From contig CAYPNP010000007.1 in NCBI GenBank assembly GCA_964412195.1, positions 62,001 to 126,000 of the forward strand: a stretch of DNA of 64,000 nucleotides, in the 5' to 3' direction. The notes below the pieces were generated by a model. It did not search any database. It saw only the letters and a program-made list of their open reading frames with translations, and had not been told where the DNA came from. How positions within the stretch are numbered: the stretch's first letter is position 1; the number at the start of each line of letters is the position of its first letter. Shown here in pieces: positions 43,511 through 51,608 of this stretch. Both the position numbers and the translations under genes were made by a program. This stretch comes from CAYPNP01 sp964412195. GTDB lineage: Bacteria > Acidobacteriota > JAAYUB01.

Positions 43511-44095
43511 TTATGGCTGAATGATTTTCAGGATCTCCTTTTTCAGGTTCTCCATCCCGATGTACATCCGGGACTTGATGGTGGACACCGGCGCGTCCAG
43601 GACTTCGGCGATCTCGTGGAACTTCAGGCCGGTGTACTCCTTGAGCACGATCACCTCGCGCTGCTTCTCGTCGATCCGCGCGAGGGCCTGGCGGACCGCC
43701 CGCTCCATCTCGCCCGCCGAGAAGGCCTCCTCCGGGGAGAAAGCCTCGTTCCCCGTCAGGGACTGGTAGTGGTCCTTCAGCTCGTTGTTTTCAAAGGACA
43801 GGTCCTCCAGGGACTCCACCTGCCGCCCGCGACGCCGGCGCAGGCGCATCCGGCTGTGGTTGAGGGCGATCTTGTATATCCACGAGGAAAAGCTCCGGCG
43901 GTCCTTCAATCCGCCGAGGCGCTGGAACACGGTGTGAAAGGTCTCCTGGGCCAGCTCCATGGCGTCGTCCATGTTCCCGCTCAATCGCAGCAGGAAACTC
44001 ACGATGGGCCGCTGCCACCGGCGGACCAGTTCGGAGAAAGCTTGGTCGTCGCCGTCGAGGATCCGGCCGATGAGTTCGGCATCTTCTTGCTTCAT
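43511..44095 (-). CDS. ECF-family RNA polymerase sigma factor heading the T2SS operon
   Basis: 194 residues. Region 2: FSELVRRWQRPIVSFLLRLS and AMELAQETFHTVFQRLGGL, with RSFSSWIYKIALNHSRMRLR. Region 4: LARIDEKQREVIVLKEYTG, FHEIAEVLDAPVSTIKSRMY. Start ATG 44095 has GGAG just upstream; ATGs at 44131 and 44170 are in frame but extend into the promoter region. Upstream on the minus strand GGAATCC and TCTGAT, about 12 bases apart, weakly resemble an ECF promoter and could allow self-regulation. First gene of an array that continues without a gap over 64 bp to gspD. Confidence 0.9.
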   Translation of the reverse strand: MKQEDAELIGRILDGDDQAFSELVRRWQRPIVSFLLRLSGNMDDAMELAQETFHTVFQRLGGLKDRRSFSSWIYKIALNHSRMRLRRRRGRQVESLEDLSFENNELKDHYQSLTGNEAFSPEEAFSAGEMERAVRQALARIDEKQREVIVLKEYTGLKFHEIAEVLDAPVSTIKSRMYIGMENLKKEILKIIQP

Positions 44096-44272
44096 CCGCT
44101 CCAGTCCGCAAGCCAAAGTAAAGGATGTCATTCTATCAGAAAAAGGCGAGTGGATTCCGAATATTGTCAATCGCGGGATTCCCGCAGGGGCCCCCGACGG
44201 CCGGAGGGCGGCCTTCGAAGATCGGCCCGGCGGGCAGGGGTTGCCGGCCGGCGATGGGTGGCGGGGGCCCGG

Positions 44273-45766
44273 TCAGTAGGTCTGTTGCCCGAACGGCGGC
44301 GGGGCCGGCGCCTCCTTGTCCAGGCCCGGGATCCAGTCCTGGGTCTTCCGGATCCCCCGGGCCAGGTCGCGCTGGCACTTCGCGCTGAAATCGGCCAGCA
44401 CCCGTTGCGCTTCGGCCGCCTTGCCCCGGCGCTGCAGGGCGTCGGCCTTCGCCAGGACCTTGCCCAGCTGGCGCCGCTCGCGCTGTTCGAAGTCGCGCCA
44501 GTAGTCACGGATCTTGCGGATCACGCCGGCGGATTCGGCCCATCGGGGCTCAAGGTTGCGCTCCACCACCGCCTGCTGCCACCAGAGGGAGTCCGGCTCG
44601 TAGTGGTCGGAGGCCTTGGTCAGCCCCGGCTCGAGGCGGAGCGGCGCGGCCGGGAAGTACGGCACGAAGGCGCTGAGGCAAGGCACGTGCAGGGACGCCC
44701 ACATCGTGCCGCCCAGCTCCGCCGGGCGCTTCGGGTCGGCCACGCAGATCATGCTGCCGACGGTGCTGCCGTAGCAGATGGTCCGGGTGGGCTTGTCCGC
44801 GAGCAGCGGCCCGCCCATGACGGCATGGGGGCCGGTCCCGCGGGCGTCCAGGCGCAGCTCCCGCCCGTCCGGCGCGTCGAAGAGCCAGCCCTCGTAGTGG
44901 TCCCGCAATACAGCCGCGACGCTCTCCATGTCGGCCTTCCCGCGGAGAGGCCCCAGCAGCGCCATGGCCCGGCGGTAGCGGGTCTCGTTGTAGTGCACGT
45001 TGACGGCGCCCAGATAGTCGGGATCGTACGAGCGGCGGAAGCTGAACTGCCCGTCCTCCTCCGTGTAACGGCCGGCGGCGCGGGCGGACTCCTCCAGCTC
45101 CCGCCGGCCCTGGCGGAACTTTCCGGAATCATCCGGGAGGTCCGGCACGGTGATCTCGAAACGGTTGGCCCGGGCGAAGACGCCGTCGGCCACCCGCACG
45201 GCGGCCCAGTGCCGACCGGTAGTTTCGATGATCCAGACTTCGCGAGGGTCGGCCACGGTGTAGATTTCGGCGATGGCGGAACCGTGGTCGGCGAGGAGGG
45301 AATCCACCAGATCGACCGCCTCGCGGGCGGTGCGGCAGCGCTCCAGGATCAGGCGGGTGAAGTCGTTGTCGTGGAGGGCATCTCCCGGCGCCTTGTCCCA
45401 GGTGGTGGCGTCGTCGTTGGCGACGCAGACGCCGAACCGGTTCATGCCCATGCCCAGGCCCCAGCGCCAGAGCCGCTTCTCGCGGGAGCGGTCGTCGAGC
45501 GCCTTGAATCCCAACAGCTGCCAGGTCGCGGCGGCCTGTCCGATCCGGAGCGTCTGGAGGTCCATCTGCTCGCCGGGCGGGAACTGCCGGTCCGTCTCAA
45601 AGAACAGGATCTGGCCGGTGTCCGCCGGGTAGTCCCGGTTCTTGGCCAGGATGGTCACGCCATCCCGGGTGGCGGAGCCCACCGCGCCCACGGTGGTGCA
45701 GTCCGCGGCCCCTGCCGGTAACAGCAGGGCCGCCAGCAGGATCAATACAGCCAATGGTCTGCTCAT
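44273..45766 (-). CDS. Secreted C69 family dipeptidase
   Basis: 497 residues. After a signal peptide (about 1-20) the sequence reads AADCTTVGAVGSATRDGVTI; the cysteine would become the N-terminal nucleophile of this Ntn-hydrolase family (C69/U34, secernin and PepD-like). Conserved NRDYPADTGQ, GMGMNRFGVCVANDD and VWIIETTGRHWAAVRV support it. It should release dipeptides in the periplasm or outside. A GAGAGG ribosome site overlaps the ATG closely. It is monocistronic and encoded just beyond the T2SS array, whose start lies 177 bp away. Confidence 0.87.
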   Translation of the reverse strand: MSRPLAVLILLAALLLPAGAADCTTVGAVGSATRDGVTILAKNRDYPADTGQILFFETDRQFPPGEQMDLQTLRIGQAAATWQLLGFKALDDRSREKRLWRWGLGMGMNRFGVCVANDDATTWDKAPGDALHDNDFTRLILERCRTAREAVDLVDSLLADHGSAIAEIYTVADPREVWIIETTGRHWAAVRVADGVFARANRFEITVPDLPDDSGKFRQGRRELEESARAAGRYTEEDGQFSFRRSYDPDYLGAVNVHYNETRYRRAMALLGPLRGKADMESVAAVLRDHYEGWLFDAPDGRELRLDARGTGPHAVMGGPLLADKPTRTICYGSTVGSMICVADPKRPAELGGTMWASLHVPCLSAFVPYFPAAPLRLEPGLTKASDHYEPDSLWWQQAVVERNLEPRWAESAGVIRKIRDYWRDFEQRERRQLGKVLAKADALQRRGKAAEAQRVLADFSAKCQRDLARGIRKTQDWIPGLDKEAPAPPPFGQQTY

Positions 45767-45974
45767 TGCCTCTCGCCTCTGCACAACAGAATTTGAGCCA
45801 CCGATAAAAAACCCGGATTCACAAGGATCCAACCATGATCCAGGCTTCCCGGCACCCGGACCGCCGTTGTGAAGGTTTGCCCTTCCGGCGGTTGGCACCG
45901 TTCCCGACTCGCCGGCCCGCACCTGCAACGATCCGTTCATCCGGGGGAAATCGTCGCGTTCCTGGTCAAGCCTC

Positions 45975-47993
45975 TCAGTCCGATCCCTGATAGGCATCCA
46001 CCACAATTCCCGGGTCAAGGCCGTTGCCATTCTGGTCGATGTGGGCGAAGTTGTAATTCTTGCCGTTCTTCAGCTTGATGTGGAAGCAGTCGTAGGAGCC
46101 GATGGGGAAGTTGTTGGTCTTGAACTCCTTGATGGTGGACCGGTTGACCTCGAAATCGTCGGTGCGGCCGTCGATGGACTTGGCGGTCCGGAAGACGACC
46201 CGGTCGGGCAGGATGTAGAGGTAGCCCACGCAGAAGCTGGTGAAGTCGCCGGAGTGATCATGCCCCACCAGGAAGGTCTGGGCGTTGGCCGTGGAGGAGG
46301 CCTGCTGCTCCATCACCTCCAGCCCCTGGAGGACCTGCTGGTACTGCGCGTTGCCGGGGAAATAATTCAGCATCGCCCGGGTCAGCCGCTTTGCCCCGGC
46401 GATGTTGCCGGAGTTGATCATCTGCTGGATCTGCCCGTTGACCATCCCGGCGGCGTCGTTCTGGAGCTCGCGGGCGTAGCTGTTGTTCGGATCCATCCGC
46501 AGTACCTGGATGGTGTAATGCATGACGTTGTCGTTGGGCGGCTCCACGTACCGCTGCTCGGAATACGCCTGGTGGGCCGCGGTGAGGGCCTGCTGCAGGG
46601 CGGTGTTGGCGTTGTTGGAGGGGGGTGGCTCCGGTTCCGGCTCCGGTTGCGGCGCCGGCTCGGATTTGGGCGAAGGGTACGAGGGAGGCGGCGCGGCCGG
46701 GGCGCCCTTGGAGGGGCCGGGCGACGGGGTTTCCGGCGGCGGCTGCGACGGCTCGCTCCGGGGCGGCGCCAGGCCCGGCAGGCTGCCGGGGTTGACGGGC
46801 CCCTTCTCGTTGCCACCGGACAAGGTCGTGGGCTGGGAGACGGGCGGACCGCCGGACTGGGGCCCGGACTGCACGACCCCGCCGCCCCCGGCGACGACCG
46901 GCGTCGTCTTGTGGTTCTTCTTGCCCAGCACGACGGCCAACACCACCGCGGCGATCAGGACGAAGATCACGGCGGCCGCCGCCACGGCGCCGATAATCAG
47001 GATTTTCTTCTTGTCCACTCCGGCGGCCGGAATCATGGCCGTGGCGGCCACGGTCGCGCCCGGGCCTGCGGAGGCGGCCCCCGGCTGGTAGGCGACCGTC
47101 GCGCCCGGCTGGTAGGCGACGGTGGCCCCGGGAGTGAAGGCGACGGTTTTCTTCAGCTCCGCCGGCGCCGCCCGGAGCGCTTCCTGCAGTGCGGCGCCCA
47201 GGGCCTGGGAGAATTCCTCCACGGTCTGGTAGCGGTTGCGCGGGTCCTTTTCCAGCGCCTTCAGGATGACCCGGTCCAGCACCTTCGGCAGGCTGGGGAA
47301 CACCTTGGAGGGGGCGGGCGGCGGCGTCTTCACGTGGGCCTGCATGACCTCGAAGTCGGTGTTGGCGGAGAAGGGCACGGAGCCGGTCAGCAGCTCGAAC
47401 AGGGTGATGCCGAGGGCGTAGATGTCGCCCCGGAAGTCCACGTCCCGGCCCTGGATCTGCTCCGGGCACATGTAGTAGAGCGTGCCCACCTGCAGGCCGG
47501 TCCGCGTCAGGCGCGAGTGGCCGACCACGCGGGCGATGCCGAAGTCCATCACCTTGGCGATGCCCTGCCGGTTGATGATGATGTTGGACGGCTTGATGTC
47601 GCGGTGGATGACGCCCATCCGGTGGGCCTGGCTCAGTCCGAAGAGGGCCTGCTGGAAGAGCGGGATGGCCTCGGGGAACGGGATCGGCCCGCGCTGGCGG
47701 ACCAACTGTTCCAGGTTCATCCCCTCGATGTACTCCATGACCATGAAGAGCTGGCCGCCGTAATTGAAGAAGTTGTAGAGGGTGCAGATGTTGGGGTGGT
47801 TCATCTGGGCCTGGGTCTTGGCCTCGGCCTGGAAGCGCTGGATCAGGTTGGAATCCTGCGACAGCTCGCGGCTGAGGACCTTGATGGCCACGACCCGGTC
47901 GAGGTTGACGTCCACCGCCTTGTAAACTTCGCCCATGCCGCCTTGGCCGATTTTCTCGGTGATGCGGTAGTGGTCGATGACTTGGCCGATCAT
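45975..47993 (-). CDS. Transmembrane Ser/Thr protein kinase (PknB-like) with C-terminal PH-like domain
   Basis: 672 residues. The cytoplasmic kinase domain (about 9-270) has the glycine loop GQGGMGEVY, VAIK with Lys38, HRDIKPSN with Asp132, and DFG at 150-152. An Ala/Pro linker with repeated PGATVAYQ units leads to a transmembrane helix at about 331-357. A Pro/Gly-rich stretch, a helical repeat region (about 465-570) and a C-terminal beta-rich domain (about 575-672) resembling the product at 50408 follow. It ends an operon with an FHA protein 10 bp upstream and a protease-FHA protein. It likely phosphorylates threonines that those FHA domains read. Confidence 0.92.
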   Translation of the reverse strand: MIGQVIDHYRITEKIGQGGMGEVYKAVDVNLDRVVAIKVLSRELSQDSNLIQRFQAEAKTQAQMNHPNICTLYNFFNYGGQLFMVMEYIEGMNLEQLVRQRGPIPFPEAIPLFQQALFGLSQAHRMGVIHRDIKPSNIIINRQGIAKVMDFGIARVVGHSRLTRTGLQVGTLYYMCPEQIQGRDVDFRGDIYALGITLFELLTGSVPFSANTDFEVMQAHVKTPPPAPSKVFPSLPKVLDRVILKALEKDPRNRYQTVEEFSQALGAALQEALRAAPAELKKTVAFTPGATVAYQPGATVAYQPGAASAGPGATVAATAMIPAAGVDKKKILIIGAVAAAAVIFVLIAAVVLAVVLGKKNHKTTPVVAGGGGVVQSGPQSGGPPVSQPTTLSGGNEKGPVNPGSLPGLAPPRSEPSQPPPETPSPGPSKGAPAAPPPSYPSPKSEPAPQPEPEPEPPPSNNANTALQQALTAAHQAYSEQRYVEPPNDNVMHYTIQVLRMDPNNSYARELQNDAAGMVNGQIQQMINSGNIAGAKRLTRAMLNYFPGNAQYQQVLQGLEVMEQQASSTANAQTFLVGHDHSGDFTSFCVGYLYILPDRVVFRTAKSIDGRTDDFEVNRSTIKEFKTNNFPIGSYDCFHIKLKNGKNYNFAHIDQNGNGLDPGIVVDAYQGSD

Positions 47994-48003
47994 GCTGCCT
48001 CCG

Positions 48004-48573
48004 TCACAGCTTCCTGAACTTCAGGAACGTGCCCCCGATCTTGACGAGGTCCTCGTCCTCCAGATACTGATGCTTGACCGGTTGCGGCGCGTTATTGATG
48101 TAGATGCCGCCGCCCGCGCCGAGGTCCTGCAGCAGGACGCGGTCCTTCTTGCGGATGAGCGCCGCGTGGCGGGGTGCCACGGCGGGGTCCGACAGGCACA
48201 GGTGGCAGCCGGGGTCCGTGCCGACCAGCAGCTGCTCCTGGTCGAGGCGGACGTCCTGCCATTTGGCGGGCCCGCTCATCACCACCAGCCAGCCCATCAG
48301 CGGCAGGACGGCCGGCGGGCGGGCGGGCGGCCCGGCGGCATCGACCACGGTCGGCCGGGGCGGCTCGCGGTAGTACTCCGTGTAGCCGTCGACGACGGTG
48401 GGCCGGAGGGGCGCGCCGTCCGCCGGCTCCGTCGGCGCCTCCGTCGGCGGTACGGCCATGGGCTGGGTCTGGCTGCCCAGCACCTTCCGGACGCCGTCCT
48501 CGGCGCGGGAGCAGAACGGGCACTCGTTCATCCACTCTTCCATGGGGTGCCCGTGGGCGCAGTACTTGGTCAT
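48004..48573 (-). CDS. FHA-domain protein with N-terminal zinc-binding motif
   Basis: 189 residues. The N-terminus MTKYCAHGHPM then CPFC gives a probable Cys/His zinc ribbon. A Pro/Thr-rich linker carries the repeated motif RPTVVD (two copies), which contains threonines that could be kinase targets. The C-terminal FHA domain (about 95-189) includes LLVGTDPGCHLCLSDPAVAPRHAALI and DLGAGGGIYINN. The usual FHA residues (GR, SxxH, NG) are altered: GT for GR, APRHA for SRxH. It may still bind phosphothreonine. Directly upstream of the kinase gene. Confidence 0.85.
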   Translation of the reverse strand: MTKYCAHGHPMEEWMNECPFCSRAEDGVRKVLGSQTQPMAVPPTEAPTEPADGAPLRPTVVDGYTEYYREPPRPTVVDAAGPPARPPAVLPLMGWLVVMSGPAKWQDVRLDQEQLLVGTDPGCHLCLSDPAVAPRHAALIRKKDRVLLQDLGAGGGIYINNAPQPVKHQYLEDEDLVKIGGTFLKFRKL

Positions 48574-48625
48574 CGAATCGCTCCAGATCCATCCGGGGCC
48601 GCCGGGGCGGCGGACCCGGGCGCGG

Positions 48626-50278
48626 TCATTCCACCCGGAAGATGGCCGCCTGCTTGCTACCCAGAATGATCCGGTCGCCGGCCTTCACGTAGGTCTGCTG
48701 GATGCCCTGCGGCCCCACCTGGTTGACGAAGGTGCCGTTGGTGGAGCCGCGGTCTTCCAGCAGCAATCCCTTCGGCGAAGGCGTCAGCACGGCATGGACC
48801 TTGGACACGTGGTCGTCCGGGACCACCACCGCCGCCTGGGCTGGATCGCGCCCGAAGATCAGTCCCGCGGCGGGGATCTCGTAGGTCTTGCCCACCTGCG
48901 GGCCCTTCTCGCAGGCGATCCGCCCGAAGCTGCCGACCTGCCGCCGGTCGGAATGGACGTCCACCACCGTGGCCTTCATCTCCGCCGCAGGAGGGCCGGG
49001 CCGGGCCGCCGGCGAGGCGGACTTCTTCCGGCCGGCCAGCGCGGCGATGACCACCACCACGGCCACCAGGCCCAGCCCCAGCACCGCCACCAGCCAGATC
49101 CAGTTCTTCTTTCCAAACTTGACCACCGGGTTCTGCGGGTTGGCCGTCTGCTGCTCCTGGGACTTGACCTGGATCCGCTTGGCATCGGGCTGGTTGGGCA
49201 TCAGGCGGAGGATCTCGTCGCACTTGCCCAGCACGTCCTCGTAATCCTCGTTGAAGTAGAGGTCCAGCGCCTCGGCCCACATGGTGTTGAAGAGGCCGGA
49301 CTTGGGCTGGATGCCGGTGGCGGCGATGAACTCCTTGGCCGTGTTGATGGGCACAGCGAAGTTGAAGCCCTGGATCGGGATGGCGCTCTGGCCGCCCACG
49401 GGCGCCAGGCTGATAAAAGTGGCGATGCCGATGACCTCGCCCTTCTCGTTGAAGACCGGGCCGCCGGAGTTGCCCCAGGTCACCGGAGCGTCGAACTGGA
49501 TCACCGGGGTGCCCTTCACGTCGAGCTTCAGGCTGGACACGTTGCCGGAGGTGATGGAGGCCTCCAGCATGGACGCCTGGCTCAGGTAGTTGTGCTGGGT
49601 CACCACGCCGGGGTAGCCGGCCGGGAAAACCGAGTCCTGCAGCGACACCTGGCTGGAGTCGCCGAGCTGGACGGTGGGCAGGTTGGTCTGCTCGATCTTC
49701 AGGATGGCGATGTCCTTGCCCGACTCCTCCTCCTCGTAGCTGATGATGCCCTCCGACTTGCCGGCGATGGGCGTGATGGGCGGGCTGTACTGCTTGATCT
49801 CCGCCGGGAAGCTCTGCCAGTTGGACAGGATCACGTAGAGCTGCTTGAGGATCTGGAACTGGGTGTAGGGGGCCACTTTCTGGAAGACCGCGATCATGTC
49901 CTCGCGGGTCAGCGGCGCGCCCTTCTGCTGCTCCAGGGCCGGGAAGATGTACTTCTGCAGGATCGCCACGAGGGCGTTCTGCTTGAGCATGTTGTTCTCT
50001 TTGCTGTGGTACTCCTTGACGACGTGGCCGTTGGTGACGATGTAGCCGTCCGGGTTGATGATGAATCCGGAGCCGGCCCCGCTCATGTCGATCGGGTCGA
50101 ATTCCCGCAACCCCTCCTGGGTTTGCAGCGCCACCTTCACCTTGATGTCGCAGTAGACCAGGACCACGCCGGGCTTGATGGTCAGGATCATCCGCTCGCG
50201 TTCCTTCTCCACCGCCAGCAGGGGCAGCGACAGCAGCACGCACATCACGACACAACCGATCAGCAGTCGTCGCGACAT
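48626..50278 (-). CDS. Trypsin-like serine protease with transmembrane helix and FHA domain
   Basis: 550 residues. A signal peptide (about 1-23) leads to an HtrA-type chymotrypsin fold: His85 in VTNGHVV, Asp189 in GKDIAILKI and Ser271 in WGNSGGPV. Between His and Asp about 100 residues are inserted. A transmembrane helix at about 398-421 is followed by a cytoplasmic FHA domain (about 455-548) with LIFGRDPAQAAVV, DHVSKVHAVL and DRGSTNGTFVN, the intact phosphothreonine-binding set. Thus an exterior protease is linked to an interior phospho-reader. First gene of the operon with FHA and kinase genes. No PDZ domain is visible. Confidence 0.92.
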   Translation of the reverse strand: MSRRLLIGCVVMCVLLSLPLLAVEKERERMILTIKPGVVLVYCDIKVKVALQTQEGLREFDPIDMSGAGSGFIINPDGYIVTNGHVVKEYHSKENNMLKQNALVAILQKYIFPALEQQKGAPLTREDMIAVFQKVAPYTQFQILKQLYVILSNWQSFPAEIKQYSPPITPIAGKSEGIISYEEEESGKDIAILKIEQTNLPTVQLGDSSQVSLQDSVFPAGYPGVVTQHNYLSQASMLEASITSGNVSSLKLDVKGTPVIQFDAPVTWGNSGGPVFNEKGEVIGIATFISLAPVGGQSAIPIQGFNFAVPINTAKEFIAATGIQPKSGLFNTMWAEALDLYFNEDYEDVLGKCDEILRLMPNQPDAKRIQVKSQEQQTANPQNPVVKFGKKNWIWLVAVLGLGLVAVVVVIAALAGRKKSASPAARPGPPAAEMKATVVDVHSDRRQVGSFGRIACEKGPQVGKTYEIPAAGLIFGRDPAQAAVVVPDDHVSKVHAVLTPSPKGLLLEDRGSTNGTFVNQVGPQGIQQTYVKAGDRIILGSKQAAIFRVE

Positions 50279-50315
50279 ATCTCCTCCTCGTGGTATGGAA
50301 CAATCCGTAAGTGGC

Positions 50316-50324
50316 TGTAGTTTA
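50316..50324 (-). promoter_or_regulatory. Extended -10 promoter of the protease-FHA/kinase operon
   Basis: The minus strand reads TGGTAAACT, with the complementary -10 at 50319-50324, about 41 bp before ATG 50278. No clear -35. Confidence 0.4.
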
Positions 50325-50352
50325 CCATATCGCCGCGGCGACGGGTATCACT

Positions 50353-50381
50353 TTTACATTGCCCCGGGTTTGCGGCATAAT
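50353..50381 (+). promoter_or_regulatory. Promoter of the PH-like/ferredoxin/AOR operon
   Basis: TTTACA (50353-50358), a 17-bp spacer and CATAAT (50376-50381), 27 bp before the ATG at 50408. Divergent to the kinase operon. Confidence 0.65.
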
Positions 50382-50407
50382 GTCCCCAGTATTTCTTGGA
50401 GGGTCGC

Positions 50408-51166
50408 ATGAATACCCGTCAACTCGTCGGCCTCGCGGTGGCCATGGCCACGCTCATCGGGGCCGGCCTGGCCCAGGCCCCGCCCGATGCCAAGCCCGTC
50501 TTCAGCTGCAAGGCGGAGATGGATAACGTCTTCGGCCGGACACCGGGCACCTTGTCGCTCCTGCCTCACAAGCTCCTCTTCGAGGCGCTGGACCGGGAAC
50601 AGAGCCGGGAATGGGCGTACACCGAACTGCGCTACGCCGAGTGGAAGGGGCCCGGCAAGATCGAGCTGAAGACGCGCGAACGGGACGCCAAGTTTCTCGG
50701 CAAGAAGAAGACCTACACCTTCCTGTTTCCGGACGGCTCCTTCCCCGAGAACCGGGTGAACTGGATCAACGAACGCATCCAGAACGCCCAGTCGGGGGCG
50801 CCTGCCCCGATGGAAACCGCTCCGCTCCCGACTGTGCCGGCCGCCCAGATCCAGTGGCCGGTGGTCCGCAAGGCCGAGCACCTGCACAGCTTCGGCAACT
50901 GCTTCGGGTCGCTGGTGATCGGGCCGGACGGCCTCAATTACCGCCCCCAGGACAGCGACCACGAATTCCGGCTCTCGTACCTGGACATCAAGGAGGTCCA
51001 CCGCAAGAGCCCCTTCAACCTCCGGCTGACCACGTACAAATCGAGCGCCAAGAAGATGTGGATGGCCCAGGACATCGAGTTCAACTTCCCTTCCGAGGGC
51101 TTGGGCGACGACGTCTACGCGTACATCGAAGAGAAGGTGAAGAGCAACCAGACCGGCGGCGAATGA
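50408..51166 (+). CDS. Exported protein with two PH/GRAM-like beta domains
   Basis: 252 residues; the ATG at 50408 has GGAGG upstream. A signal peptide (about 1-23) precedes two similar beta-rich units. Unit one runs from VFSCKAEMDNVFGRTPGTL through HKLLFEALDREQSREWAYTEL. Unit two is HLHSFGNCFGSLVIGPDGL through HEFRLSYLDIKEVHRKSP. Both resemble PH-like/GRAM domains, and the second aligns by eye with the end of the Ser/Thr kinase encoded at 45975-47993. It leads a likely operon with ferredoxin (10-bp gap) and AOR. Function unknown. Confidence 0.7.
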   Translation: MNTRQLVGLAVAMATLIGAGLAQAPPDAKPVFSCKAEMDNVFGRTPGTLSLLPHKLLFEALDREQSREWAYTELRYAEWKGPGKIELKTRERDAKFLGKKKTYTFLFPDGSFPENRVNWINERIQNAQSGAPAPMETAPLPTVPAAQIQWPVVRKAEHLHSFGNCFGSLVIGPDGLNYRPQDSDHEFRLSYLDIKEVHRKSPFNLRLTTYKSSAKKMWMAQDIEFNFPSEGLGDDVYAYIEEKVKSNQTGGE

Positions 51167-51176
51167 GGAGAGAAGG

Positions 51177-51608
51177 ATGGCCACGCCGAAACGATTGTCG
51201 GTGATCGACGTCGAACGCTGCGTTGGTTGCCAGAGCTGCATGTTCGCCTGCGTCCGGCGCCAGGGGCGGGGCGGCCTGGCCGGCTCTTGCATCGGGGTGC
51301 ACTCCACCGGCGGCATCCGCCACGGCTACACCGTGGTGGTCTGCCGGGCCTGCCCGGACCCGCCTTGCGCCCGCGCCTGCCCGGTGGACGCGCTCACGGT
51401 CCGGGAGGGCGGCGGCGTCAGGCTCCACCCGGAATTGTGCATCGGCTGCGGCGCCTGCGTCGTCGCCTGCCCCTTCGGCGCCGTCTTCTGGGACGCCGGG
51501 GCCAACAAGCCCCTGATCTGCGTCTATTGCGGGTACTGCGCCGGCTACTGCCCCTACGACGTCATCGCGCTGCAGGCGATCCAGGAGGTGCCCCATGCTG
51601 CCCGGTGA
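51177..51608 (+). CDS. Ferredoxin-type electron carrier with four [4Fe-4S] clusters
   Basis: 143 residues with four cysteine quartets: CVGCQSCMFAC (15-25), CRACPDPPCARAC, CIGCGACVVAC and CVYCGYCAGYC. This is the four-cluster layout of small iron-sulfur subunits, such as those that accompany aldehyde oxidoreductases or DMSO-reductase-type enzymes. It lacks a signal peptide and should be cytoplasmic. It overlaps the AOR start by 14 bp, so it likely takes electrons from AOR. Confidence 0.92.
   Translation: MATPKRLSVIDVERCVGCQSCMFACVRRQGRGGLAGSCIGVHSTGGIRHGYTVVVCRACPDPPCARACPVDALTVREGGGVRLHPELCIGCGACVVACPFGAVFWDAGANKPLICVYCGYCAGYCPYDVIALQAIQEVPHAAR

Noticed and set aside
42152..45721. A 1189-codon open frame on the plus strand
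   Set aside because: Runs antisense to gspE, the sigma/anti-sigma genes and the C69 peptidase, which have clear motifs. Its translation is low-complexity and typical of GC-rich antisense frames.
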